DNA of 64,000 bases, taken from Verrucomicrobium spinosum DSM 4136 = JCM 18804. Its GTDB lineage: Bacteria > Verrucomicrobiota > Verrucomicrobiia > Verrucomicrobiales > Verrucomicrobiaceae. The notes under the pieces are model-generated. The model was not told where the DNA came from, did not search any database, and was given only the letters and a program-made list of their open reading frames with translations. Numbering within the stretch: the stretch's first letter is position 1; every line of letters begins with the position of its first letter. Location: contig NZ_ABIZ01000001.1 in the NCBI RefSeq assembly GCF_000172155.1, positions 3,505,105 to 3,569,104 of the forward strand, given 5' to 3'. The position numbers and the translations under genes were made by a program. Positions 53,404-62,309 of this stretch are shown piece after piece.

Positions 53404-54606
53404 TCATGCTACAGACTGTGTGGCTAGGAAATGGGCAATTGCGGCCACGACTTCCTCCTTTTGTTCCACCGTGAGTTCTGGGTAGATGGGAATGCTCAGG
53501 ACCTCGCTGGCCAGCACGTGAGAAACTTCGCAGCCAACCTTGGAGGAGGCTGGCAGGCTGGCAAAACAGGCCTGCTGGTCCATCGTAAGGGGATAGTAGA
53601 TCTCACAGCCGATTTGCCGGGCAGCGAGATGATCCCGCAACGCATCACGTTGTCCTGCGCCTGCGATGCGCAGGGTGTATTGGTTCCAGATGTGATCGTG
53701 CCCTGGCAGTGCCTGTGGCAGAGTGATACGCGCTGCTGGCTCCTGCTGCGCGGGGGTGGGACTAAGGCCAGCACAGGCATCCAGGGATGCCTGCCCCACT
53801 CCCGGCAGGGCGCTCAGGCGTTCTGTGTAGAAGGCGGCATTTGCCCGACGGTTGGCGGTGTAACCAGCATAGTGGGGGAGCTTTACTCGCAAGAACGCTG
53901 CCTGAAGCGCGTCGAGACGGAAATTGCCTCCAATGTGAGAGTGGTAGTACTTGGGGCTCATCCCATGGTTGCGGAGGGAGATGGCTTTCTTGGCCAGTTC
54001 GTCGTCTTCCGTCACGAGCAGGCCGCCGTCGCCGAGGCCGCCAAGGTTCTTGCTGGGGAAGAAGCTGTAGCATCCGAAATCGCCCATCGTGCCCACGCTC
54101 CGGCCATGGTAGCCAGCCCCGATAGCCTGGGCGGCGTCCTCGATGACTCGCAGGCCCTTTTCTCTCGCTAGTTCCAGGACACCGTCCATGTCGGCGCTTT
54201 GGCCAAAGAGGTGCACGGGTACAATGGCCTTGGTGCGAGCGGTAACCTTCTTCCGGGCGTCGCGGAGGTCCAGGTTGAAACACGTTGGACACACGTCCAC
54301 AAATACTGGGGTGGCTCCGGTCCGGGCCACGCAGCCAGCCGTCGCGAAGAAGGTGAAGGCCGGGCAGAGCACTTCATCACCAGGTCCGATGTCCAGTGCC
54401 ATCAGGGCCAGCAGGATGGCGTCTGTCCCTGAGGAGATGCCGAGAGCGTGTTTTGATTTTACCAGAGCGGCGATCTCCTGCTCAAATGAGGTCACCTCCT
54501 GGCCCATGATAAAATGGCCTGTGTGGAAGATCCGGTGAAAGGCGTTGGTAAATTCGGACTCGAGAGGGTGATTTTGGGCGTTGACGTCGAGAAGTGGGAC
54601 TGCCAT
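53404..54606 (-). CDS. DegT/DnrJ/EryC1 sugar aminotransferase
   Basis: A 400-residue PLP-dependent aminotransferase of nucleotide-sugar biosynthesis. ATG 54606 (MAVPLLDVNAQNHPLESEF) is chosen because the longer frame overlaps the Mrp gene and lacks family sequence. GISSGTDAILLALMALDIGPGDEV, AFTFFATAG, VIEDAAQAIGAGYHGRSVG and the Lys-bearing FFPSKNLGGLGDGG (Schiff-base lysine) are conserved; RLDALQAAFLRVKL and CEIYYPLTMDQQ follow. It likely transaminates a keto-deoxy sugar such as the gmd product, consistent with its position next to gmd. Confidence 0.93.
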   Translation of the reverse strand: MAVPLLDVNAQNHPLESEFTNAFHRIFHTGHFIMGQEVTSFEQEIAALVKSKHALGISSGTDAILLALMALDIGPGDEVLCPAFTFFATAGCVARTGATPVFVDVCPTCFNLDLRDARKKVTARTKAIVPVHLFGQSADMDGVLELAREKGLRVIEDAAQAIGAGYHGRSVGTMGDFGCYSFFPSKNLGGLGDGGLLVTEDDELAKKAISLRNHGMSPKYYHSHIGGNFRLDALQAAFLRVKLPHYAGYTANRRANAAFYTERLSALPGVGQASLDACAGLSPTPAQQEPAARITLPQALPGHDHIWNQYTLRIAGAGQRDALRDHLAARQIGCEIYYPLTMDQQACFASLPASSKVGCEVSHVLASEVLSIPIYPELTVEQKEEVVAAIAHFLATQSVA

Positions 54607-54667
54607 TCGGAGGGAGGTGTCGAGGGTGCAGGAAATAATAAAGGCGGGGGCTTCCGCTTTGCCGGTA

Positions 54668-55723
54668 TCAGGAGTGACGCTGCTCAATCATGGATACCAA
54701 GGTCTTGGCCAAGTTGTGGAAGGCCTGGCTCGCCGGGTGTTCGGCTGGATTTTCCAGCGCAACGGGTTTGCCTTCGTCGCCGCTCTCCCTCACCTGGATC
54801 TCCAGCGGGATGTGGCCCAGCAGAGGCACTCCCAGACGTTTGGCCTCGCGCTCTCCGCCCCCTTTGCCAAAGATGTGATAGATGTTGCCGTCGTTCGGGC
54901 AGACAAAGTGGCTCATGTTTTCGATGATGCCAAGAATGGGGACGTTCACTTTGCCGAACATCGTGGCTGCCTTGCGGGCATCGATCAGGGCGACTTCCTG
55001 CGGGGTGGTAACCAGCAGCGCACCGCTGAGCGCCACGGTCTGCACGATGGTCAGCTGGATGTCGCCTGTGCCCGGAGGGAGATCGAGAATCAGGTAGTCG
55101 AGGTTGTTCCAGGCGCACTGGCGGAGGAACTGCTGGGTATAGCGCGTGGCCATGGGGCCGCGGACGATGACGGGCGACTCGTCATCCAGCAGGAAGCCCA
55201 TGCTCATGAGCTGGAGGCCGTAGCGTTCGATGGGGACAATCTGGTTGTCATCCGTGGCGTAGGGGCGCTCATCTGTGCCGAACATGAAGGCGATGCTGGG
55301 GCCGTAAAGGTCGCAGTCGCACAGACCAACCCGAGCGCCCGTTTTGCTCAGGGCCACCGCTAGGTTGGCGGAGACGGTGGACTTCCCCACGCCGCCCTTT
55401 CCAGAGGCCACGGCGATGACGTGCTTCACGCCCGGGATGCCTGCCTGCACGGCATTCTGGCCCGGGGTGGCACCCGGGGGCTCCTTGATGTCAAAGTTCA
55501 GTTTGATCTTGCCCACACCCTGTAGAGTCTGAAGGGCCGCAGTTGCCTGCTCGTGGATCTGACGGGGAATGTTGGCGTCGCGCGTCGCGACTGTGATTTC
55601 CACCTGCACGTCCGCTCCTTCCACCTTCACGGCTTTGACCAGACCAAATGAGACAATGTCCCGTGAAAAGCCCGGGTATTTGACCGTGGCCAAGGTGGAG
55701 CGGACGAGATCTTCGGAAATCAT
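54668..55723 (-). CDS. apbC: Mrp/NBP35-family Fe-S cluster carrier ATPase
   Basis: A 351-residue P-loop ATPase. An N-terminal DUF59/MIP18-like domain (about 1-85; VRSTLATVKYPGFSRDIVSFGLV) precedes ASGKGGVGKSTVSANLAVAL with the deviant Walker A motif, GLCDCDLYGPSIAFMFG, and LDYLILDLPPGTGD. Family members carry Fe-S clusters through a CxxC pair in an ENMSxxxCxxC block; here it reads ENMSHFVCPNDG, so the second cysteine is replaced by Asp, as in some other lineages where the pair is incomplete. The gene lies between DegT and rpoN on the same strand. Confidence 0.93.
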   Translation of the reverse strand: MISEDLVRSTLATVKYPGFSRDIVSFGLVKAVKVEGADVQVEITVATRDANIPRQIHEQATAALQTLQGVGKIKLNFDIKEPPGATPGQNAVQAGIPGVKHVIAVASGKGGVGKSTVSANLAVALSKTGARVGLCDCDLYGPSIAFMFGTDERPYATDDNQIVPIERYGLQLMSMGFLLDDESPVIVRGPMATRYTQQFLRQCAWNNLDYLILDLPPGTGDIQLTIVQTVALSGALLVTTPQEVALIDARKAATMFGKVNVPILGIIENMSHFVCPNDGNIYHIFGKGGGEREAKRLGVPLLGHIPLEIQVRESGDEGKPVALENPAEHPASQAFHNLAKTLVSMIEQRHS

Positions 55724-55846
55724 GTGGGAGGTGTTCTTCAGTGTCAGGTATCAGGGCGTCAGGAGGGGGATACGCACCAGCTCTGTGGCTGGCGACCTTC
55801 TCCATCGCTGAAATCTGTGCCCTGAAAACCGAAAACTTGCATCATC

Positions 55847-57247
55847 TCACGCACTTTTGCGCAAATGGCTAGGAAGTACCCCCATGGCCTCCCGGTACTT
55901 GGCCACGGTACGGCGTGCGACCTTGATGCCGCGCTGACCCAAGTGCTTGACCAGTTGCTCGTCCGAGTAGGGCTTTTGCGGAGGCTCGTTTTTGATGATC
56001 TCTGCAATCGAGTTCTTCACTGCCGTATTGCTGACGTCGTCGCCGGCCTCGGTGCGTACGCCACTGGTGAAAAAATATTTCAGCTCGAACACACCGTGTG
56101 GAGTGGCCATGTATTTGCCAGCAATGGCCCGGCTCACGGTGGTTTCATGCACGCCGACTGCATCTGCGACAGTCGCCATGTTCAGGGGTTTGAGCTGGCT
56201 CGGCCCCTTTTCGAAGAAGTCGTGCTGGTGCTTCAGGATTTCAGAGGCGATTCGCTGAATCGTCTGCTGGCGCTGCGCGATGCTGCGGATGAGAAATTTG
56301 GCTCCACGAATTTTCTCCCGGATGTAGCTGCGAGCTTCGCTGCCGGTCTCGGGCTGTGCCAGAATGTCTTTGTAGGCATTGCTGATGCGGAGATGTGGGA
56401 GATCGGTGTTGTTCATCACCGCCACAAACTCGGAGTTCTGCCGCTCCACATGAATATCCGGCGTGACGTAGTGATTTCGCATCACGGCGAAGCCCTGCGC
56501 GGGACGCGGGTCCAGTCCGGCGATAACCTCCACGGCGCGGCTAATTTGATCAGGAGGGGCGGCGAGCTTTTTGGAAAGCAGAGTGTAGCGCTTGTGGGCG
56601 AGGTCCCCGAGGTGATGATCCACAATGCGATAGGCCAGGCTTGCTTTACGCCCCTGGCGCTCCAGTTGCAATAGCAGACACTCACGCAAGTTCTCTGCGC
56701 CCACTCCGGCCGGCTCGAAGCTCTGAACGAGAGCTTTGGCCTTTTCCAGGTCATCGAGGCGAAGGGCGTGACGCAGGCTTAGCTCCTCCAGCGTCGTGTG
56801 AAGCAATCCGTCATCATCTATGTTTCCGATGATGAACTCACACATCTCACGCATTTGAGAGTCCTGCACCTCGCTCAGGTTGAGCTGGCTCAGCAGATGT
56901 TCCTGAAGCGTGGTCTGTGCCACGATGGAGTCCATCATGAAGCGATGCCGCTCCTCGTCGTCGGATGTGCGAGGGGAGGACTGCGCGCGATTCTGGGCAT
57001 AGTACTCGCGCCATTCTTCGTCCAGGCGAGAGAGATTCGAGATGTCCGAATCGGGGTCTTCGGAGGCTGTCTGCTCGATGGAAACTTCAGGAGACTCAAC
57101 CTCGAGCACCGGGTTCACGGCGACTTCTTGTTGAATGATTTGCTGCAGTTCCATGGCAGGCGCCTGCAAAATCTGCAGGCTCTGCTGCATTTGAGGCCCG
57201 ATGACCTGCTTGAGCGCTTGATGCTGAAAGAGGCCTTGACTTGACAT
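55847..57247 (-). CDS. rpoN: RNA polymerase sigma-54 factor
   Basis: A 466-residue sigma-54. ATG 57247 (MSSQGLFQHQALKQVIG) gives the expected Gln/Leu-rich activator-interaction region (MQQSLQILQAPAMELQQII); ATG 57271 is an alternative, and a longer open frame upstream is not homologous. An acidic linker (SIEQTASEDPDSD) follows, then the core-binding domain, the helix-turn-helix VADAVGVHETTVSRAIAGKYMATPHG and the RpoN box ARRTVAKYREAMGV at the C-terminus. It requires bacterial enhancer-binding proteins, none of which is in the window. It likely serves regulons such as nitrogen, motility or envelope functions. Confidence 0.96.
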   Translation of the reverse strand: MSSQGLFQHQALKQVIGPQMQQSLQILQAPAMELQQIIQQEVAVNPVLEVESPEVSIEQTASEDPDSDISNLSRLDEEWREYYAQNRAQSSPRTSDDEERHRFMMDSIVAQTTLQEHLLSQLNLSEVQDSQMREMCEFIIGNIDDDGLLHTTLEELSLRHALRLDDLEKAKALVQSFEPAGVGAENLRECLLLQLERQGRKASLAYRIVDHHLGDLAHKRYTLLSKKLAAPPDQISRAVEVIAGLDPRPAQGFAVMRNHYVTPDIHVERQNSEFVAVMNNTDLPHLRISNAYKDILAQPETGSEARSYIREKIRGAKFLIRSIAQRQQTIQRIASEILKHQHDFFEKGPSQLKPLNMATVADAVGVHETTVSRAIAGKYMATPHGVFELKYFFTSGVRTEAGDDVSNTAVKNSIAEIIKNEPPQKPYSDEQLVKHLGQRGIKVARRTVAKYREAMGVLPSHLRKSA

Positions 57248-57336
57248 AGTGGAATGAGGTTGCTGCCTCATAGAATCCCACTTCAAGAAGGATGCAAGCA
57301 AAATACGTGCCAGCTCGCCAAAATTTCCATAGTGAG

Positions 57337-59745
57337 CTATTTCCGGGCTGTATCCGTGCCAGAGCAGTCCAGAACAACATGGGTGGGGTTTCCCCCAATT
57401 TCGGCCTTGCCCACAAGCAGATCCACCAGGTAGATCTCCGCCCACTTCAGGTGAGTTTCTAGTAGGCGGCCAGCGGGGAGGCCCTTGTTGACGTAGAGCA
57501 CGGTGCTACCCTCGGGTGAGAGGGAACCCTGCGCTTCGAGACAAATATAGGCATCTTGAGTGTCCTTGGGCAGGTCAAAATCATGCCGCCGTTTGCAAAG
57601 GACAGAGAACCACTCCGCCTTGCGCTGTTCAGGGGGCGGATTTGATTTCACAAATTTGTCAAACTGCTGCTCATGAGTCTGCATGAACAGGGGCCAGTCA
57701 AGGAGCTGGGTGTCATTGGGACCGGCCTCGAGGTGCAAAATGGCCCCTTTGGAGCAAGTGGCCGTCACCAGGCGAAAGAGACGAAGTTTAGGGCCGGAGA
57801 GAAGGGGGCTGACGACAGCCGGAGTCGGATCAAGCAGGATTGGCTTAAGTTGGTTGCCGATGGCGTCAAAGAAGCGCTTCACATCGGCCTTGTGATCCTG
57901 CGCATGGGAAATGACCTTGAGTCGGTCCTCCTCGCTATTGGCGGCATCCAGGGTCTTCACCAACGCTGCGGCACGATCTGCTGCAGCGATGTTATGGGTG
58001 ATATCCGGCGTGGCGGCCTCCAGGGGGTCTAGGGATGGTTCAAGCGTTGGCGCTGGAGTGGCAGGCACGAGTTCCAGAGCGGGAGGGGGCATGATGGTTT
58101 CTGTCTGACTGGAAGGTGCCAGTTTGAGCAGCTTGGCGCGATGCTTCCATACATACCAGAAGGTGCCACCGATGATGGCGAGCAACAAGAACACCAAGAC
58201 GGGTGAAGTGCGCTTGGTTGACGGGGCAGGGGCGGTCCCTCCCAGGCCTCCTGACGCAGGAGAGATCTGATTCGCGGTATGGGACGGTTCTCGGGCAAAC
58301 AGGTTGGCGAAGGGGTGGTTGCGCTGATCGCTGCCTTCCAGCCCCAGACCGGGCCACATAGGCGGAGGGTGATTGACTGGTTCGGCTGGCGGAATTGGGT
58401 GATGGGCGATCTCGTGTGCAGCGTGAGCGATGGGCGGTGCTCCGGGTGCCCAGCTCAGAGAGTTGCTTGGAACCGCCTGGTGGATTTCTGGTGATGGTTG
58501 CTGGGGTGGCCAGGAAAATGGGGCGGGCTGGATGGGTGGCAGCTTCTCTGCTGGCAGGGTTGCATCCTCGGGGTTGGCTTCGACGGGCTCCTCCTGCGCA
58601 GGAATGCCGAAGAACGCGAGAGGCGTGTTGGCCGGGGGGGCAGCGGGCCTCGTGAGGGGATTGTTTCCGCTAAGCTCAGGGGAAGAGGGGGGCGGCGGAG
58701 CAAGGGGTGAATGGACCTGCTGCTCAGGTGAAGGATGGTTGGGTTGAATCGCTCCCAGCGACCACGGCGGTGTGGCGACCGATGATGCTGGAGGTCCCCA
58801 TCCAGAGGGGTGACTCGGCCCGGCAAATGCGCTGGGGGCCGATGTGGCTGCGGGGGGGGGAGGGGTGACTGGAGCTGGAGTGACAAAGCCCTGTGGGGGG
58901 GCTGGCGCAGGTGCAAATGCTGGTGGCGGTGCGGGAGCTATTTCTGGTGTGGATGCCGGGGTGAAGTATGAGTTCGAGGTGAGGGGGGCCGCGGCTCCAA
59001 AACTGGCTTCCGGTTTACTGTAAACAGGCATCTGCTGCTCTGTCGCAAACTGAGGGGGAGGCGGTAGCTGTAGGGGGGAAGCCGGGGTTGTGATCGCAGG
59101 ACCAGGCCCGGGCGCTAGGGTGGTTGGGATGGGGGAGGCTGGAGCCGAAAAAGGCGCTGTAGCAAACCCTTGGGGTGCGGCGGGTGCAGCCTGCCACCCG
59201 CCAGGCGCAGGGGCGGGTGATCGAGGTGTCGGATCCGGCCAAGCTACCGCAGGGAAGTGCAACTCCGGAAGTTGCGCCTGGGGTGGTGGAGCTTCTGCCT
59301 GGGGAGCGATTGGCGGAATGTGCTGCCCATAGGAAATTGGCGGAGCGCGGAACAAGGGCTCGGCGGGAGGCTGAGCGAAGCTGGCAGTTCCCGTCAGCCC
59401 CTGGCCCTGAGGAGTGAGCTGAGGTGCTGGCTCCCATCCTTGGGGAGTGGTCGCTGGAGTGGAGAGCGTGGTGCCTAGGCTCTGACCCGGTGCGGTGCCT
59501 TTGTTGTGGGTGTCCAGGCTCTCCGCTTCCTGATGTATCAGGCGGGGGGGCTCGCCTGTAGCCCGGCGAGATGGCAGCGTGGTACGATGGCGTGGCTGTG
59601 GTGCACCTTGGGCTGGGAGGAACAGGTTGCGGGGCGAGGAAACTGCGCAGTGCGGGCAGATCTCCATGGGGCCGCTGCTCTGCTGCAAGGTGAGGAAGAT
59701 GCCTCCACAGCTCGGGCATTGCAGGGTAATGGCGGAGTTGCTCAT
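57337..59745 (-). CDS. Zinc-ribbon, proline-rich single-pass membrane protein
   Basis: An 802-residue protein of unusual build. Residues 1-45 form a zinc ribbon (LQCPSCGGIF...ICPHC). Residues ~50-510 are a low-complexity region of Pro, Ala, Gln and Ser. A transmembrane helix follows (about 513-540; SPVLVFLLLAIIGGTFWYVW) and a basic stop-transfer KHRAKLLKL. The C-terminal ~260 residues (DPLEAATPDITHNIAAADRAAALVKTL; KVISHAQDHKADVKRFFDAIG; LEAGPNDTQLLDWPLFMQTHEQQFDKF) form a folded domain I do not recognise, ending near GGNPTHVVLDCSG. It lies just upstream of rpoN on the same strand, about 90 bases apart. Confidence 0.8.
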   Translation of the reverse strand: MSNSAITLQCPSCGGIFLTLQQSSGPMEICPHCAVSSPRNLFLPAQGAPQPRHRTTLPSRRATGEPPRLIHQEAESLDTHNKGTAPGQSLGTTLSTPATTPQGWEPAPQLTPQGQGLTGTASFAQPPAEPLFRAPPISYGQHIPPIAPQAEAPPPQAQLPELHFPAVAWPDPTPRSPAPAPGGWQAAPAAPQGFATAPFSAPASPIPTTLAPGPGPAITTPASPLQLPPPPQFATEQQMPVYSKPEASFGAAAPLTSNSYFTPASTPEIAPAPPPAFAPAPAPPQGFVTPAPVTPPPPAATSAPSAFAGPSHPSGWGPPASSVATPPWSLGAIQPNHPSPEQQVHSPLAPPPPSSPELSGNNPLTRPAAPPANTPLAFFGIPAQEEPVEANPEDATLPAEKLPPIQPAPFSWPPQQPSPEIHQAVPSNSLSWAPGAPPIAHAAHEIAHHPIPPAEPVNHPPPMWPGLGLEGSDQRNHPFANLFAREPSHTANQISPASGGLGGTAPAPSTKRTSPVLVFLLLAIIGGTFWYVWKHRAKLLKLAPSSQTETIMPPPALELVPATPAPTLEPSLDPLEAATPDITHNIAAADRAAALVKTLDAANSEEDRLKVISHAQDHKADVKRFFDAIGNQLKPILLDPTPAVVSPLLSGPKLRLFRLVTATCSKGAILHLEAGPNDTQLLDWPLFMQTHEQQFDKFVKSNPPPEQRKAEWFSVLCKRRHDFDLPKDTQDAYICLEAQGSLSPEGSTVLYVNKGLPAGRLLETHLKWAEIYLVDLLVGKAEIGGNPTHVVLDCSGTDTARK

Positions 59746-59827
59746 TCCAGAATCAGCGGGAGTGCAAATAGTCTTGTGGTTTCAATAGTCGTAGAAAATT
59801 CCGGAAACTGCACCTGCTTTTTCGGAG

Positions 59828-61075
59828 TCACCCCGCCGTTTTGCCCTCCAGTGCTTCCAGTCGCTGTAATACCGGCGGGTGGGAGTAGTGGAGGAAAACG
59901 TAGAAGGGGTGTGGGGTTGGGTTGCTGAGGTGGTCGCGGCTCATTCGGGTGAGAGCGCTGCTCAGAGAGGCCGGTCCCCCCATTGCTTCCCTGGCGTACG
60001 CGTCCGCTTCAAACTCGTGCTTGCGGCTCAACCACGAGGTGACCCAGCCCAGCGCGGTGCTAATCGGCCGGTAGAGGATGCCGAAAAAGAGCAGACTCCA
60101 GGCGATGGTAGGAGGAGTCACTCCGAAAGCTGCGGTGAGTCGGGGGTCGTGTACGGCGAAGTGCAGCAGCGTGAACATGAGCGCTGAGGTTGCCAGGCTG
60201 AGCGCGATCTGTCTCGGGACATGTCTTCTTTTGGAATGGCCGATTTCGTGGGCCAGCACTGCCAGGATCTCCTCGCGGGAATGGTTCTCGACCAGGGTGT
60301 CGAAGATCGCTATGCGTTTGAGCCGACCCATGCCCGTGAAAAACGCATTGGCCTTTGCGCTGCGGCGGGAGCCATCCACCAGGCTGACATCGCCCACGGG
60401 AAACTGCAACCGCTCGCTCATGGCCACAATCTCGGACTTTAATTGTTCGTCTGGCAGGGGTTGGAACTTGAAGAACAAAGGAAGGAGCAAGCGGGGGGAA
60501 AGGAATGTCATCGCCAGGGAGAAGCCGGTAAGGATGAGCCACCCGTAGAGCGCCGCCAGGGGTACGTGGTCGAAGAGCCAGAGAAGGATCGCAAGAAGAG
60601 GTCCGCCCAGGGCGGTGAGCAAGACCAGCCCCTTCATCCGGTCCATGATAAAGGTGTGAATGGTTGTCCGGTTAAACCCAAACTCAGCCTCTACAAAGAA
60701 GGTCTGGTAGATCTCAAAAGGCAGGCTGAGGAGCGACTGTGCGACCGAAAATACCGCAAAGATGGCCAGTCCGGTGAAGAGAGGGTTCAGACCCCAGCCC
60801 TGGATCCACTGATCCATGGCATGGAAGCCGCCAGCCCACCAAAAGGTGATGAAGATACCGACGCTTGCGCTGCTCTCGATGACGTCAAGTCTGGCATTGG
60901 CGCGGGCGTATTCTTGCGAACGTTCCAGCTGTTCCTGGTTCATCCAGTTCTTCAGCTTCTCAGGCACGGCAGGAACCAGAGATTTCAGATTGAGCAGGAT
61001 CGCAAAGAGCTCAAGCTTGTAGAGTCCAATGGTGGCCAGGAGCGCCAGCCAGAACCAGGGATTGGAAGGGTGCAT
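59828..61075 (-). CDS. M48-family membrane metalloprotease (CAAX prenyl protease 1/Ste24-like)
   Basis: A 415-residue zinc protease with about six or seven membrane helices. The active site HEIGH starts at His276 (HEIGHSKRRHVPRQIALS) and the third ligand lies in RKHEFEADAYAREA. NRTTIHTFIMDRMKGLVL and an FEIYQTFFVEAEFGFNRTT block are typical of Ste24-type M48A enzymes rather than the shorter HtpX. Bacterial homologues probably handle membrane-protein quality control. It lies 82 bases beyond the zinc-ribbon gene's start and on the same strand. Confidence 0.92.
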   Translation of the reverse strand: MHPSNPWFWLALLATIGLYKLELFAILLNLKSLVPAVPEKLKNWMNQEQLERSQEYARANARLDVIESSASVGIFITFWWAGGFHAMDQWIQGWGLNPLFTGLAIFAVFSVAQSLLSLPFEIYQTFFVEAEFGFNRTTIHTFIMDRMKGLVLLTALGGPLLAILLWLFDHVPLAALYGWLILTGFSLAMTFLSPRLLLPLFFKFQPLPDEQLKSEIVAMSERLQFPVGDVSLVDGSRRSAKANAFFTGMGRLKRIAIFDTLVENHSREEILAVLAHEIGHSKRRHVPRQIALSLATSALMFTLLHFAVHDPRLTAAFGVTPPTIAWSLLFFGILYRPISTALGWVTSWLSRKHEFEADAYAREAMGGPASLSSALTRMSRDHLSNPTPHPFYVFLHYSHPPVLQRLEALEGKTAG

Positions 61076-61204
61076 GATGGGGTGGGTGGTGCGTGATGCG
61101 CCGTGGCAGCGGGTGTTATGACATAACCGTCGGACCGATTTCCGGCAGAGAGGGATCGTACGGGAATGTCTTTCAGGACGAACGAATAACCGGGAGGGGA
61201 GGTC

Positions 61205-62200
61205 TCAGGCGACGCAGGCGAGTTCTTCCTTGCGGCGCAGGTACTCGGCAGCGATGTCTTCCAGTTCGGTGATGCTTTCGATGTGGCAGAAGCGCATGCG
61301 CAAGTGCTTGCTGCCTGGCAGGCCTTGGGTGTAGGTCATCAGGCGGTTGCGCATGGAGCGCAACGCCTGAATCTCGCTGCCATAGCGCTTGGAATGCACC
61401 GCCAGCCGGGTGTGCCGGAGCATGAGCTCAAACCGCTGTTCAGTGGTCGGCGGTTGTAGGTGAGTGCCGTGCTGGAGAAAGTGTTTGGCTTCACGGAAAA
61501 CCCACGGATTGCCCATGGCAGCGCGGCCAATCATGACGCCGTGCACGCCGGTTTCACGCTGACGTCTGGCCACATCCATGCCGGTGGCAATGTCGCCGTT
61601 GCCAATGATGGGAATCTTCACGGCAGCGGCGCATTCGGCGATGACGCCCCAGTCGGCCTGGCCTGTGTAGCCCTGAGCCCGCGTGCGACCATGGATGGCG
61701 ATGGCCTGGATGCCCGTATCCTCAAGCAGTCGGCACACCTCCACGGCATTGATGGAGGTGGCATCCCAGCCGATGCGGATTTTTGCGGTGACGGGTACGG
61801 GTACGGCCTTGACGATCCCTGCGGCCACACTGCTCAGAAGCGGGCAGTCCTTGAGCAGGGAGGAGCCGCCATTTTTGGCCACCACCTTGTTGACCGGGCA
61901 GCCAAAATTGATGTCGATAAAGTCGGGGCTCTTCCAGTCCACGATCTTGCGGGCGGCCTCGCCCATGCGTTGGCCGTCTGCGCCGAACAACTGCACTCCC
62001 ACCGTGCGCTGGGCGTCGTCAAATTCGGTGTACTTCCGAGTGCGTTCATCCGCCTGTAGGATGCCCTCTGCGGAGACGAACTCCGTCACCATGACATCGG
62101 CACCCAGCTCCTTGCACAGACTGCGAAAGACCATGTCTGTGACGCCCGCCATGGGGGCGAGATAGAGGGGGAATTTGCCAGGGGAGAGCCAGGGAAGCAT
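61205..62200 (-). CDS. dusB: tRNA-dihydrouridine synthase
   Basis: A 331-residue FMN-dependent enzyme reducing uridine to dihydrouridine in tRNA. LYLAPMAGVTDMVFRSLCKELGADVMVTEFVSAEGI, FIDINFGCPVNKVVAKNGGSSLLKD (catalytic Cys in NFGCPV), ITAKIRIGWD-like strand, IAIHGRTRAQGYTGQADW and IGNGDIATGMDV plus VMIGRAAMGNPWVF are characteristic. The sequence is closest in style to the DusB group; exact position specificity is inferred. It is divergent from the Ala/Lys-rich lipoprotein gene. Confidence 0.93.
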   Translation of the reverse strand: MLPWLSPGKFPLYLAPMAGVTDMVFRSLCKELGADVMVTEFVSAEGILQADERTRKYTEFDDAQRTVGVQLFGADGQRMGEAARKIVDWKSPDFIDINFGCPVNKVVAKNGGSSLLKDCPLLSSVAAGIVKAVPVPVTAKIRIGWDATSINAVEVCRLLEDTGIQAIAIHGRTRAQGYTGQADWGVIAECAAAVKIPIIGNGDIATGMDVARRQRETGVHGVMIGRAAMGNPWVFREAKHFLQHGTHLQPPTTEQRFELMLRHTRLAVHSKRYGSEIQALRSMRNRLMTYTQGLPGSKHLRMRFCHIESITELEDIAAEYLRRKEELACVA

Positions 62201-62246
62201 TTCTATAACATGGCTTCAAATTGCCAAATCCTCAAGGAGGAGCAAT

Positions 62247-62263
62247 TTTGGCGAACAAAGTGC
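62247..62263 (+). promoter_or_regulatory. Candidate sigma-54 (-24/-12) promoter
   Basis: TTGGC at 62248-62252 and GTGC at 62260-62263 place a GG (62250-62251) and a GC (62262-62263) exactly ten bases apart, as in the TGGCAC-N5-TTGC consensus. The lipoprotein ATG is at 62310, a suitable distance downstream. A rpoN gene is present in this window. A sigma-70 -10-like TATAAC (62277-62282) is also present without a good -35. No activator site was identified. Confidence 0.35.
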
Positions 62264-62309
62264 GCAATCCGGGTTGTATAACTATCCTCACTCTGAGAAG
62301 ATACATACC

